Part shown: positions 1 to 12,071 of the stretch, piece by piece
How positions within the stretch are numbered: position 1 is the first letter of the stretch
Layout: every line of letters starts with the position of its first letter
DNA from: Conchocele bisecta
Lineage: Eukaryota; Mollusca; Bivalvia; Lucinida; Thyasiridae
DNA: 64,000 nt
Direction of reading: 5' to 3'
Assembly (NCBI GenBank): GCA_029237695.1
Contig: CM055271.1
Coordinates: 78,751,488 to 78,815,487 of the forward strand
The notes under the pieces: generated by a model
What the model was told of the DNA's origin: nothing
What the model saw: the letters and a program-made list of their open reading frames with translations, nothing else
Databases searched by the model: none
Program-made: the position numbers and the translations under genes

Positions 1-224
1 GTCTGGAAAGGGTTCCTTGTATAAATATTACACTTTAGTCCTTTGTTACAATAAATAGAAACGTACCATTATGAACATGGACTGTTAATGAATATTCCTG
101 TATGTTTTTGTTTGTATATAAACGAACCACATATTTCGCGTGCAATACTCGCACACAGGCGAATGTCTATAAATGCATACCTCATTATAGTCAACCCATT
201 CACCTATAAATGAGACACGCCATG

Positions 225-411
225 CTGTTTTGTACCTTCGGATATCTGAGTAATTTCATTAATTACGTTTACAAAATTAACAATATTTTCATTATATAAA
301 GTCAAAAGTTGATAATATTTTGTTAACTTTCGACGCCATTTACGGAAAATATTATAACTTTTGTAGACGTATTTCATGAAATTACGCAGATGTCCGAAGG
401 TACAAAATCAA
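225..411. repeat. Foldback, TTTTGTACCTTCGGA arms
   Basis: Arms at about 229-262 and 377-411 are complementary (TGTACCTTCGGA / TCCGAAGGTACA, ATGAAATTAC / GTAATTTCAT). The rest of 1-722 shows no gene. Confidence 0.6.
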
Positions 412-722
412 ATGGCCTGTCTCAATTCCGGACTAGTCCATTAAACCGACAATGGATCTGCATTTAATATGTAATGGACTTGTACAATGTATCTGAAAAA
501 TACTGACAAATACTGCAGATCCTGATGAAACTGGCTGTAACGTGTGTGCAAATGTTGCTTTATGATATGTAGGTTAGAACGTGTTAAAGTACAATAAATT
601 AAATGCTGTTCCGAATGTATTCATACCGTGTAAAGAAATATTCACTACTGCAACAGAAATATCGGCAATACCAACAGGGTTAGTTTTCACAGTCATCTTT
701 GTACGCCCATTATGCACAATCA

Positions 723-1200
723 TACGGAGCCCTGCAGGGGACATGGACTTTTTTAATCACTTCGTTCCCACGAAATAACAATTCGTTCCCTCGAATTAAC
801 AATTCGATCCCTCGAATTAACAATTTGTTCCCATGAAACGACAATTCGTTCCCTCAATTAAACAATTCGTTCCCTCGAATTAACAATTCTTTCCCACGAT
901 ATAACAATTCGTTCCCACGATATAACAATTCGTTCCCTCGAATTAACAATTCGTTCCCACGAAATGACAATTCGTTCCATTAATTTAACAATTCGTTCCA
1001 TCGAATTAACAATTCGTTCCCACGATATAACAATTCGTTCCCACGAATTAACAATTCGTTCCCGTGAGAACGAATTCATAATTCGTGAGAACGAATTCAT
1101 AATTCGTGGGAACGAATTGTTCAAATGAGGGAACGAATTGTTATTTCGTGGGAACGAATTAATAAAAAACAAAATTATAAGTCCCCTGCGGGGCTCCGTA
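723..1200. mobile_element. Foldback family A, copy 1
   Basis: TA|CGGAGCCCTGCAGGGG at the left, CCCCTGCGGGGCTCCG|TA at the right. The interior is an array of a 21-bp unit (AACAATTCGTTCCCACGAATT and variants) that switches to its complement at about 1060. Because the unit is 7 codons, several frames stay open and give spurious repeat proteins. Confidence 0.85.
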
Positions 1201-2180
1201 CAATCAAGTACGTAATTCAGCGTCTATACTATACTTAACATTCACCAAGCACTCAGAGAGACGAGTGGGCCGTCCATAACGTGAAGTAGTCTATGCAGCT
1301 TATCTGCTGATTGCCAGTATCCGTTACATGTATACACCCCCGCCTGCGTTAATTTAATTAAAGTTATCAGCGTTTCTGTGCATCTATTGACAATGTCAAC
1401 TCGCAATCAATCAGTTCTGTAGCACAGCTCTGGCTCATCCAATCAATCAGTTTGATTTGCTGAGCCAGAGCTGTAGCACATCTCTGGCTCACCCAAACAA
1501 TCTGCTTGACTTCTCGAAAACACAGTATTGAAGTATTTTGAAATAAATAAATGTCAAATATTGGCAAGATTAGCGCAGCCGGTTGCTCATAAAAGACGGA
1601 CGACAGAGGTCGCTACTTGATCTACACACGCTGTGACAAACAAAAGGTAGCGTCATTTTGGTACTGGGTAGAGTAACCGTGAAAGAGAAATACAAGTACA
1701 ATGTAATTTACACTTGGTCCGTAAACTTTTTTTATTTTACGTTCTGTTTATTTTTTTTACTTTTTTTTATTTTTTTTATTTTATTTTTTTATTATTTTTT
1801 TTTGTATGGATATTCTTCCTTTATTTATTTAATTTTTGTATTTGTTATCATTTTATTTTCATCATACCCACATAATACATATACCTTGTACAATTGTCTT
1901 TAAGTATAGTGAATGCATAGTATTAGCCATGTATGTAAAAACTTTAATCTCTAAATCTCACATTAGTAACCCTTATTAATTCTCGAATTAGAGAAATGAT
2001 GATCTATTGTACTGTATTGTAGCTGACATTTTCCAACACTGATGTATAAAACTAATTATCAGAAAAGATCTGTTGTCTGTCCATCATGTTTTTTAAAAAT
2101 TGAATGGATTTATAGCTCTGCTGTGTATTTTGGTCTTACATGTACCATGTTTATAAACACTTGATACCAAATCATCTTGG
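1201..2180. other. AT-rich flank with T-rich tract, no gene seen
   Basis: Includes a T-rich tract (about 1728-1810) and a small duplicated block (GAGCCAGAGCTGTAGCACA and its complement, 1415-1490). Open frames here are products of low complexity. Confidence 0.5.
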
Positions 2181-2185
2181 TGCAA

Positions 2186-2545
2186 TCAAACTAGACTGAC
2201 AGATATTCATTTGTTTTGGGAATGTAAGGCAACGAATAAGTATGCAATCAAAATAGACTGACAGATATTCATTTGTTTTGGGAATGTAAGGCAACGAAGA
2301 AGTATGCAATTAAAATATACTGACAGATATTTATTTGTTTTGGGAATGTAAGGCAACGAAGAAGTATGCAATCAAAATAGACTGACAGATATTCATTTGT
2401 TTTGGGAATGTAAGGCAACGAAGAAGTAAAATAGACTGACAGATATTCATTTGTTTTGGGAATGTAAGGCAACGAAGAAGTATACTTCTTCGTTGCCTTA
2501 CATTCCCAAAACAAATGAATATCTGTCAGTCTATTTTGATTGCAC
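2186..2545. repeat. Tandem 62-66-bp repeat ending in an inverted copy
   Basis: Five direct units containing CTGACAGATATTCATTTG and GGGAATGTAAGGCAACGA are followed at 2483-2545 by one complete unit in inverted orientation (CTTCTTCGTTGCCTTACATT...). Confidence 0.85.
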
Positions 2546-3061
2546 CAATGGCATATAGGAATATTCTTAATTATTTTTATCTTCCGGTGTCTTCAAAACG
2601 TTGTGTGTAAACTTATACGCAGTTTATTTAATATACATTTGTTTTCCTTATGTAAATTTGCCCATATCTCATTATAATTAATATTAATGAATTTTGTTTG
2701 TATTGTAGGTTGAAAATTCTCCCCACATATCGCTTTGATAGTAAACGAGGCAAACTTCCCAGTCCAAAGGGGAGATAATCCATGACGCAGGTGTCGAATC
2801 AAACGACGTTGCACATCTACTCATCATAAGGAAGCGACATACCAAGTTTCGGGTCAGTTGCTATTACGGTTTAAACGTTGTACGAGTTACAAGGCAAAAT
2901 GCCAAATTCCAAGACGAAAAGGGGGAGATAATCCACAATCCCGGGGTCGAATCACAAATAAAAATATACTTTGCGCATCTACTAATCATAAGGAAGCTAC
3001 ATACCGAGTTTCAGGTATGTAGCTAATACGGTTTAAACGTTTTACGACTTACAAAGTTAGT

Positions 3062-3093
3062 GACGGACGGACGGACGGACGGACACGGGTAGC
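3062..3093. repeat. ACGG microsatellite
   Basis: GACGGACGGACGGACGGACG in tandem. The adjoining 2546-3061 holds no convincing gene. Confidence 0.85.
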
Positions 3094-3142
3094 ACTAAAT
3101 GCCCCGTCCACTACATGTATCGTCGTGGGGCATAACAAACTT

Positions 3143-3657
3143 TATCCCGTCAACACAGTGCATATGTGCCGTGAAACACGGTGCCGTGAAACATTGTTGA
3201 TATCCTGTCAATACGACCTAACCACTGCGTATGAATATGTGCGGTTGTCATACTAGTCGATTCTCCGATTGTGATGATGCGGCTGGTTTTTTTTTCTTCA
3301 TTCTAAAACTATTTGTAGGTGTTAAATGGATAAATAGAATAGTAGGTTAGTGCCGTGAATGGGAAAAAATATCTGGCGCGGCACGGAAACGGGGTGTGCT
3401 CGGCAGAGCCTCGCCCATCCCGTTTCCTAAGCCTTGCCAGATTTGTTTTCCTATTCACGGCACTAAGCTACTATTCTCTATCTATTTTCCTTATTTCTGA
3501 ACCAAAGTATATGTTGTGACCACTCATTTGAACCGTCTCGGCGAGACGGTTCAAATGAGTGGTCACAACATATACTTCTGATGAGAAATAAAGAAATTAT
3601 TGAGCCTTGCCGGATGTTTTTTCCCATTCACGGCACTAACCTACTATTCTCTATATA
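3143..3657. mobile_element. Composite hairpin element C/D, copy 1
   Basis: Starts TTTATCCCGTCAACAC, then a GTGCCGTGAAACACGGTGCC block. A hairpin from TAGGTTAGTGCCGTGAATGG to its complement follows, with an inner hairpin TGAACCGTCTCGGCGAGACG (about 3528-3550), ending ACCTACTATTCTCTATATA. Confidence 0.75.
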
Positions 3658-3778
3658 CATATAAATATATCATGTATCTAGTCACTATGTTATTGAATAC
3701 ACTTGAGTAGATCTGCAGATTAGATAATATTATCGGCATGGACTGATAACTAGTGTCATACGCCGCATTTCCTCAATC

Positions 3779-4050
3779 ATACGGGGCCCCGCAGGGGACA
3801 TGTATGTTTTTTTTATTAATTCGTTCCCACGAAATAACAATTCGTTCCCTCAATTTAACAATTCGTTCCCTCGAATTAACAATTCGTTCCCACGAATTAA
3901 CAATTCGTTCCCGTGGGAACGAATTGTTAAATTGGGGGAACGAATTTCTAATTCGTTGGAAAGAATTGTTAATTGGTGGGAACGAATTGTTATTTCGTGG
4001 GAACGAATTAATAAAAAAAATAATTCTACGTCTCCTGCGGGGCTCCGTAC
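3779..4050. mobile_element. Foldback family A, copy 2
   Basis: TA|CGGGGCCCCGCAGGGG ... CCTGCGGGGCTCCG|TA with a short 21-bp-unit array turning at CGTTCCCGTGGGAACG (about 3905). Confidence 0.85.
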
Positions 4051-4071
4051 AATTAGGACCATATATACATG

Positions 4072-4330
4072 TATGTGGCTCTGACTGGAGAAATGGAGCT
4101 TATGGGATTTGTGACCGCAGTAACTCCTTATCAAATAACACACTCCTTTACCCAGATAATGATCTACAATACATGTTAGAAGCATGGGATTGCTACATTT
4201 ATGAAATGGCGAACGGTGCAGTTCCTGATCAGACTGTCCGGATGCACACCTGATTTGGAATTACCTTAGTCGCAAAACACATAAGCCCGATTTCTCAAGT
4301 CACTGACACATTCAACCCACTGAGATCGTC
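4072..4330. repeat. Interspersed repeat family H
   Basis: Recognised by GGCTCTGACTGGAGAAATGG, GGCGAACGGTGCAGTTCCTG and CGCAAAACACATAAGCCC. Same family at 33935, 35090, 38935, 41570, 61108 and 62446. Confidence 0.6.
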
Positions 4331-4969
4331 ACATATGTATGTGGTTGTATGGCACGCCGTTTTACTATTTATTCCCAAAACAAGATATCTCATAAACTTT
4401 AGTAGATATCTAATATATTATATAAGATATCTACTAAATAAATAAGATATCTTAATTAAAAAACACTTATATAAGATATCTACTAAACTTTAGTAGATAT
4501 CTTATAAACTATAGTAGATATCTTATAAACTATATGAGATATCTCATAAAGTTTATAAGATATCTTATATACTTTAGTAGATATCTTATATGAAATGTTA
4601 TATCAGATATCTACTAAAGTATATAAGATATCTCATAAACATTAGTAGATATATATATTTAATTTAGATATCTTAATAATATATAAAGATATCTACTAAA
4701 GTTTATAAGATATCTCATATACAATTTTATATAAGATATCTACTAAAATATATAAGATATCTACTAAACTTTAGTAGATATCTTATATATTTTAGTAGAT
4801 ATCTTATATAGTATATAAGCTATCTTACATAGTTTAGTAGATATCTACATTAATTATTTAAATATGATATCTACTAAACTATATAAGATATCTTATATAT
4901 TTTTAGGAAAGTTTAATTAAATTACAAAATAATGCATTCTCCCCAATAATTTAGCGCCGCAGCAATTTT

Positions 4970-5280
4970 CTACACTGTTCATACATATACCCTTGCTAGG
5001 GTCTACACTCACCATTCAGGGTATACGATGGTCGCCTGGGACGGCGGTCTGAGAATCCGCTTGATCATGATCTACACTGTTTACTGTTTCCCACCCTCCA
5101 CCCTCCTCCGCCCTCCATTAATAAACGTACTCCCACCTTATATAAGGGTGGAGGGTGGGAAACAGTAAACAGTGTAGATCATGATCAACCGGATGCTCAA
5201 ACCGCCGTCCCAGGCGACCATCGTATACCCTGAATGGTGAGTGCAGACCCTAGCAAGGGTGTATGTATGAACGGTGTAGA
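4970..5280. repeat. Central hairpin of the GATATC element
   Basis: Arms of about 130 bp: TCATGATCTACACTGTTTAC and GGTCGCCTGGGACGGCGGT on the left, their complements on the right, around a CCACCTTATATAAGGGTGG centre. Confidence 0.85.
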
Positions 5281-5481
5281 TCGAGACTGGTGCGATAGTG
5301 TAAACCCTGATCATCATAGGTAACGCCAGCAGGTACGAACAGCGTATACCCTGTCCTTCTATGGGTGTATACCGTTTGTCCGTCTATGTGAATGACCAGC
5401 ATAGATCCGAATAAGCAGGTACGACAGCAGGTACGATCATTGCATGTACATGTGACCCGTGTAGACCCTGATCATATATAT

Positions 5482-5522
5482 ATATGTGTGTGTGCGTGCG
5501 TGCGTGCGTGCGTGTGTGTGTG
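5482..5522. repeat. GTGC/GT microsatellite
   Basis: GTGTGTGTGCGTGCGTGCGT and continuation. Confidence 0.85.
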
Positions 5523-6234
5523 GACACTATCCTGGCTATATCTGCGAATTTTTTCTGTAGAGTTGTCATTGGTTGAAATTCAAATTTTAATCAATTAGTC
5601 AATTTCGTGCGGCATCAAAGGGAGCACTCAGTATTTCCTACTTTTTATAAGATATCTTATATAGTTTAGTAGATATCTTATATAAGTTCCTTTATAAGAT
5701 ATCTACTAAACTATATAAGATATCTAGTAAAATATATAAGATATCTTATATAACATATAAGATATCTCATAAAATATATAAGATATCTTACATAGTTTAT
5801 AAGATATCTTATAAACAATTTTATATAAGATATCTACTAAAGTGTATACGATATCTACTAATCTTTATCAGATATCTTATATACTATGTGAGATATCTTA
5901 TATAGTATATAAGATATCTTATATACTTTAGTAGATATCTTATATATATATGTTATATAATATATCTTATAAACTATATAAGATATCTTATAAACTATAT
6001 AAGATATCTCATATAGTATATAAGATATCTGATAAAGTTTAGTAGGTATCTTGATTTGGAATAAATAGTAAAACGGCGTGTCATATGTTTGTGACTGCAT
6101 ACACGTGGCTATGCGGTTTGCGACAAGTGTATATCTAGGTCAGCATGTGTATCCGCACAGTCTGATCATCCAATTCAATCAATTAAACACCCGTTATGAT
6201 TCTAACAAGCAATATAGATGGGATCGTTATCATC

Positions 6235-6606
6235 TACGGAGGCCCGCAGGGGACGTATAATTCTTTTTTTTATTAATTCGTTGCCACGAAATAAAAACTC
6301 GTTCCATCAATTTAACACTTCGTTCCCACGAATTAACAATTCATTCCCTCAATTTCACAATTCGTTCCCACGAATTAACAATTCATTCCCACAATTTAAC
6401 AATTCCTTCCATCAATTTAACAATTCGTTCCCACGAAATAACAATTCGTTCCCACGGGAACGAATTGTTAATTCATGGGAACGAATTGTTATATCGTGGG
6501 AACGAATTGTTAATTCGAGGGAACTAATCGTTAAATTGAGGGAATGAATTGTTATTTCGTGGGAACGAATTAATAACAAAAATCCATGTCCCTGCTGGCC
6601 TCCGTA
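6235..6606. mobile_element. Foldback family A, copy 3
   Basis: TA|CGGAGGCCCGCAGGGGAC to TGTCCCTGCTGGCCTCCG|TA, 21-bp-unit array inverted at about 6455. Confidence 0.83.
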
Positions 6607-6848
6607 ATCATCCGACATGAGTATGCTATTAGATCAGGAGCTACACTGGTCATCATAACCATAATCCCCATTTATTCAGTCATAGCCACATATCCGTTCT
6701 GTAGTTGTAGTGTAACCTCTGTAAACCGAACACAAGAAAACATCTGTAATCTTATTTTTGATGAGTTTCTTGGTCATTTATCTCGGGGGTAATGTCTGTT
6801 CGTGATCGCATAGCTATGGCTCAGAATGGCCAAATGCACGATTAACAG

Positions 6849-6916
6849 TGAAACCTCTCTAAACCGGACACCCTGGGGAACTCCCAGGGTGTCCGGTTTT
6901 GAGAGGTTTTACTGTA
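6849..6916. mobile_element. CAGTGAAACCTC hairpin, copy 1
   Basis: Near-perfect hairpin: CAGTGAAACCTCTCTAAACC, GGACACCCTGGG and complement, ending TTTTACTG. CAGT termini suggest a pogo/Tc1-like non-autonomous element. Confidence 0.75.
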
Positions 6917-6956
6917 TATATTTTGCTATATTATAAACAGTAAATCATAGTGCATG

Positions 6957-7376
6957 TTACGGAGCCCCGCAGGGACATATCATTCTTTTTTTATGAATTC
7001 GTTCCCACGAAATAACAATTCGTTCTCTCAATTTAACAATTCGTTCCCACGAATTAACAATTCGTTCCCTCAAAATAACAATTCGTTCCCACGATAAAAC
7101 AATTGCTATTTCGTGGGTACATAATTGTTATAATAGTGGGAACGAATTGTTAATTGTTAATTCGAGGGAACGAATTACTAAATTGAGGGACCGAATTGTT
7201 ATTTCGTAGGAACGAATTGTCAATTTCAAGAAACGAATTGTTATATCGTGGGAACGAATTGTTAATTCGAGGGATCGAATTGTTAAATTGAGGGAACAAA
7301 TTGTTAAATTGAGGGAACGAATTGTTATTTCGGAACGAATTAATAAAAAATTCCATGTCCTCTGCTAGCCTCCGTA
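6957..7376. mobile_element. Foldback family A, copy 4
   Basis: TA|CGGAGCCCCGCAGGG ... GCTAGCCTCCG|TA with a long 21-bp-unit array. Confidence 0.83.
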
Positions 7377-7572
7377 GCATGTAGATGTTGTCGTCTGCTG
7401 TTTATGTTTTATTATCATTGGAAATGATTCTAAAGTGCTGTCAAACCATGTTTTTATTGAGAAACAGGGCAAAATATAAGGCAACAGCAGACGACTGTTT
7501 TCGCGATCAGCAGGCTAAGGGTTAATGGAACTTTGCATATTGTAACATTTCGTCGTGCCGCAGACACAATAC

Positions 7573-8010
7573 TACGGAGCCCCGCAGGGGACATGGATTT
7601 GTTTTATTAATTCGTTCCCATGAAATAACAATTCGTTCCTTCAATTTATTAATTCGTTCCCACGAAATAACAATTCGTTCCCACGAAATAACTATTATTC
7701 GTTCGCTCGAATTGACAATTCATTCCCACAAATTAACAATTCGCTCCCACGATATATCGTGAGAACGAATTGTTAATTCGAAGGAACGAATTGTTATATC
7801 GTGAGAACGAATTACTACATCGTGGGAACGATATTGTTTCTTCGTGGGAACGAATTGTTATATCGTGGGAATGAATTGTCATTTGGTGGGAACGAATTGT
7901 TAATTCGTGGGAACGAATTGTTAAATTGAGGGAACGAATTGTTATTTCGTGGCAACGAATTGTTATTTCGTGGGAACGAATTAATAAAAAAAATATCCAA
8001 TGTCCAATAA
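7573..8010. mobile_element. Foldback family A, copy 5, right end lost
   Basis: Left end TA|CGGAGCCCCGCAGGGG is intact. The array turns at CACGATATATCGTG (about 7757), and the right end decays into TCCAATGTCCAATAATAC without the CTCCG terminus. Confidence 0.8.
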
Positions 8011-8197
8011 TACATGTATCTCCGAATAAAGTGGGCATTATTATCTTATTGTTGCATATTCCATGTGTCGGCAAGTAGAACACAGATTAACGGTGTTCGC
8101 TATCAACGACATTAATTGTGTTTATCAGTAGGCATAACTATCACTACAGTCTACATATTTCATATTGCAGTAACTGTTCATCTTCAAAGAGGCGACC

Positions 8198-8297
8198 ATG
8201 GCGCAAAAACATTGTCTGTGGATGGCCGTTATTCTTACAGTTTTTATATACGAAACGGCAGGTGCTACTACAAGATACGCCACTTATAGATATAAAA
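8198..8297 (+). CDS. Host gene exon 1: start codon and signal peptide
   Basis: The ATG at 8198 sits in a GCGACCATGG context. The 33 codons that follow give a short polar start, a hydrophobic core (WMAVILTVFIYETAG) and a small-residue cleavage region, as in a secretory signal peptide, then a Tyr/Thr-rich start of the mature protein. The exon ends in phase 1 at a consensus donor (AAAA|gtaagt, 8298). A pyrimidine-rich tract ending in GCAG at 8170 could be an acceptor joining a 5' UTR exon. The following intron is about 25.5 kb and contains Polinton P1. Splicing is read from sequence only; no transcript was available. Confidence 0.7.
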
Positions 8298-8364
8298 GTA
8301 AGTCTCGTGGTTTCATTAACTTTTGTATTTTATTTTAGCGATGTGAACCAACTGATCGCGAACT

Positions 8365-8518
8365 TACGGTGGCACAGAGGGGACATGGAACTATTTTTTA
8401 CTTTCGCGTGCGTACGCGATAGGGTTTCTTTGACTAAGCTATCGCGTGCGCACACAATAGCTATCGCGTGCGCACGCAATAGTAAAATATATTTACATGT
8501 CCCCTCTGTGCCACCGTA
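8365..8518. mobile_element. Foldback family B, related to family A
   Basis: TA|CGGTGGCACAGAGGGGACAT at the left and its complement ending CCACCG|TA at the right. The interior has direct copies of a palindromic CTATCGCGTGCGCACGCAAT unit. Same plan as family A with a different unit. It lies 68 bp into host intron 1. Confidence 0.75.
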
Positions 8519-9960
8519 CAAACTTGAATATGTTTAAGACATTTAACCTTTATGAGGACCAAGCATATGTTACATGCACATGCACGACAATAGAATGTCA
8601 CTGTGGCCGGAATAGTCCCTGATAGTATTCAATTTGAAAAATGTATACCCTGATCAGACAAACATGTTGAAATAACAGAAATGAATGAACATGATGAAAC
8701 CAGCAAATTTTTACAATTAGTTTGTATTGTAATTTGTAATTGCAAAGACACATATTTAAACAATTTTTTTTTCAAAAGAAAATATAAAATTTACCTGAAT
8801 GTCCTGGAGTATATCCAATAATGTCCCTATAACAATCCAATGTCACAATCCCGATATTTATCCAAGTCCTAATAAATATACACAACATGTCAATGTTTTA
8901 GCCACTTTAAGCACACTATCCACTATCAACTTTCGAATTAAGAATTATATCAAAAGCAGAACAATCATAACTATGCTTCAATGAGCTACAGTCTGTTACA
9001 CGTTTTGCTGCCGACGAACCTTTAGCTATTACACACATTAAATCTAAAAAAAATATTTAAATGTAAGTACATGTACTTTAATTTCCATCAACAACACAAA
9101 ATTCATCATTCCCAAAAGAAATTATTTGATGAATTTCCATCAAATATTGTTTATATTGCGAAAAAACGGGAATTTATCAAGGGGGCTAATGCCCGCCAAA
9201 ATATATGTAAGAAAAACACACTTATGACAATTGATGGTTGGAAAAAATGCCACAAATAGTCTCTCAATTGTAGTTAGCTCAATGATATGTTTGCATTTCA
9301 GGAAAAATATGTCTGCCAAAATATAAACGATATATACGATATCTACTGGAGGTGGGGTATACCATTAACATGACACCGGTATTATGTTAAAATGTGTTGA
9401 GTGTTTAAACGTCAGCAAAATAATATATATACAAACAATTTCCCGGAAAGTATTTAAAGCACTGAAATAGTTTACGTTGAATGTCATTTGTTGATGTGTC
9501 ATGATTATTAAATTGAGCATATACCGAAATATCGTCTTTGATAAGTGATTAAACCTGATAATTTATTAAATACAGCCTCAAAATGAACACATGGAAATCA
9601 AGTGAAAATAAATAAATGCGTCGTTATTACCAAAGCAATTCTCTCGCTGACAGCTTTGCTAATAAACTGAACATAAGTCTTCAGTGACCTTGCGTGTTCA
9701 GACGTGTATGCGAAACAAAGCATCAACCCTAGACTAGACACACACTGTGGCCAAATATTAATAATTCCAGCACAAACATATTTACACAATTCCTTAACAT
9801 TTGATTGGTCCGTAGCAAGTCTCTGTCCAGAATTTATATCCCAGTAAATTCCATGCCAAACTACTTTCCGTAACCGTCGGGCGCAGTTAAAATAATTCTT
9901 AAGAAAATGGAAAATAAACACATTTTCTTCATGAATTTATTTCAAATGCTGGAATTATAA
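8519..9960. other. Host intron 1, no gene seen
   Basis: AT-rich single-copy-looking sequence. The open frames at 9071-9259 and 9598-9921 lack recognisable features and are probably chance. Confidence 0.5.
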
Positions 9961-10112
9961 GGAATGAATGGCCTTTTTGTGGAATTTATCGGGGATATAA
10001 ACTTGGAAAATTTTCGAAAATTGTAATTTGTTATCGCTTCGTCCAGTATTCCCGCGACTTTTCCAAGTTTATACCCCGATAAATTCCACAAAAAGGCGAT
10101 TCATTCCTATAT
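9961..10112. repeat. Foldback, about 50-bp arms
   Basis: GGCCTTTTTGTGGAATTTAT and TAAACTTGGAAAA at the left are complementary to the block at 10060-10109. Confidence 0.8.
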
Positions 10113-10361
10113 TAAACTCGTTGAAGTGGCTCATAAGTCATAAGGAATGAAATACGTTAATATCACATGCACGTATGCACATATGTACATGGACTATCGC
10201 TGTAATCCCCTCCTGCGTATCGGCAAGGGGATACAAACAAATAAATCAGTACTTTTATATATTAACTTTCTTAAAGTTATAGTGCTGTGGAACCTTCTTT
10301 TTTAATTAAGGCGATATTATATCACCGGTATAAAATGGCTTGAAAAGGTATAGTGTACATA

Positions 10362-10802
10362 TATTTATCCCGTCAACACAGTGCGTATGTGCCGTGTAAC
10401 ACAGTGCCGTGAAACATTTTTGATATCCAGTCAATACTATTATTGCATTTTAAAGCCATTGTTAGGTGTTGATGGGATAAATAGAATAGTAGGTTAGTGC
10501 CGTGAATGGGAAACATTTCTGGCGCGGCACGAAAACGGGATGTGCTCGGCAGAGCCTCGCCCATCCCGTTTTCTAAACCTTGCCAGATATTTTTCCCATT
10601 CACGGCACTAACCTACTATTCTCTATCTATTTTCATTATTTCTGAACCAAAGTATAAGTTGTGACCACTCATTTGAACCGTCTCGGCGAGACGGTTCAAA
10701 TGAGTGGTCACAACATATACTTCTGATGAGAAATAAAGAAATTATTGAGCCTTGCCTGATATTTTTTCCCATTCACGGCACTAATCTACTATTCTCTATA
10801 TA
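10362..10802. mobile_element. Composite hairpin element C/D, copy 2
   Basis: Same order as copy 1: TTTATCCCGTCAACAC end, D hairpin, inner CGTCTCGGCGAGACG hairpin, ending ACTATTCTCTATATA. Confidence 0.78.
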
Positions 10803-10936
10803 ACATACTAGATCTATGCAATGTAGAAGATAATGGAAAAAGACATAGGTGGTGAAAACATAAAAAGTAAAACATGGAACGTTTAATAGCTTATCTTTGT
10901 ACGAGGTAAATGGTCCCAGCTTGTGTACATTAAGTA

Positions 10937-11246
10937 TATAGAGAATAGTAGGTTAGTGCCGTGAATGGGTAAAAATATCTGGCACGGCTTAGGAAACGGG
11001 ATGGGCGAGGCTCTGTCGAGCACATCCCGTTTCCGAGCCGCGCCAGATATTTTTCCCATTCACGGTACTAACCTACTATTCTATTTATCCCGTCAACACC
11101 TAGAAATGGCTTTAAAATGCAAAACAAGTAACCCCAGTCACCGCATATATACATACGCGGTGATTAGGTCGTATTGACAGGATATCAAAAATGTTTCACG
11201 GCACCGTGTTTCACGGCACATACGCACTGTGTTGACGGGATAAAAT
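10937..11246. mobile_element. Composite hairpin element C/D, copy 3 (inverted, short form)
   Basis: D hairpin first, then the C block ending GTGTTGACGGGATAAA; lacks the inner TGAACCGTCTCGG hairpin. Confidence 0.75.
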
Positions 11247-12071
11247 GCAATACCCATAACTGATAGAAATATCCTTTTAGAGGATCAGAATATCGAGCAT
11301 TTCCATGACACCACTTGCATATTACCACAATGTTTTGGCTATCAATATTGCTTTTCCACCACCCAAATGTCGACGTCGTTCCGGCTACCTGTAGTAGCAG
11401 ACACTTACCTGTTATCTCTGAGACTATTGACACTGTGTTCATCTATTTCCATTGGCATCTCTCATTTATGGCAAATACAAAACGATATACCCAATAGGAA
11501 ACCGAATAGTCAAACTGAGTATTGCTACTCTAGTTAGTATCATTGTCACTGTGATAATCTAATGAATATAATGCCACCGCCTAATTCAATGAAAGAGTTG
11601 ACATACTACATACGCTACGTTCGTCTTCTTCGCGATTTTGGTGGCCATTTGTAATTAATTAGAACATCATATCAAAATGACAAACTAAGTTAAGAATTAA
11701 GTTGGACAAATACGGTTGACATCGTTCATCATGGTTTGACTACTTGCTTCAATGACAGCAATCTTGATTGAGAGCTATCATACGTTTTTATGGTATGTTG
11801 TGATATTTTTATTTTATTCACGATGTATACATATCATTGATATGAAATTGCTTGAAAGAAAAATGGTCCAACAGGTTTGATACTTTTTATACATGTTGGC
11901 CGCCATCTTAGATTTTGATTAATAACACTTTCAAAAATCTAACTAAAAACAAATTTGCATTTATATTATAGACTAGATGTACATAGTATTTTACATATAT
12001 ATTGTTTTTATTGCAATGTCGGCCATCTTGGATGTCACTTAATTTAGGGAGTTTCCCCCATTTTTGCAGAC
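11247..12071. other. Host intron 1, no gene seen
   Basis: AT-rich sequence without repeats I recognise or splice-bounded open frames in the phase expected for the host gene. Confidence 0.45.

Larger units (their letters stand above)
4347..6086. mobile_element. 1.7-kb GATATC foldback element
   Basis: Ends are complementary (GGCACGCCGTTTTACTATTT at 4350; AAATAGTAAAACGGCGTGTC near 6063). Inside each end is an AT-rich array of AGATATCTACTAAA / TATAAGATATCT units (4385-4905 and 5645-6055), and in the centre a long hairpin (4970-5280) and a GT-rich tract. No transposase ORF. Confidence 0.75.

Noticed and set aside
858..1172. Open frames with repeated NNSFPRI / ERIVNSW peptides (also at 3753-4253, 6218-6618, 7150-8083, 40573-41095)
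   Set aside because: They are translations of the 21-bp unit of foldback family A on both strands; 21 bp equals 7 codons, so frames stay open without coding selection.
1658..1903. Hydrophobic Phe-rich ORF
   Set aside because: Product of a T-rich tract; no start context, homology or splice signals.
4378..6055. CRISPR-like array (short repeats with spacers)
   Set aside because: The GATATC units are contiguous palindromic AT-rich repeats without unique spacers, in animal-type DNA; no cas genes.
9598..9921. 107-codon open frame on the - strand
   Set aside because: No recognisable domain, lies in AT-rich host intron, opposite to the host gene, and length is within chance.
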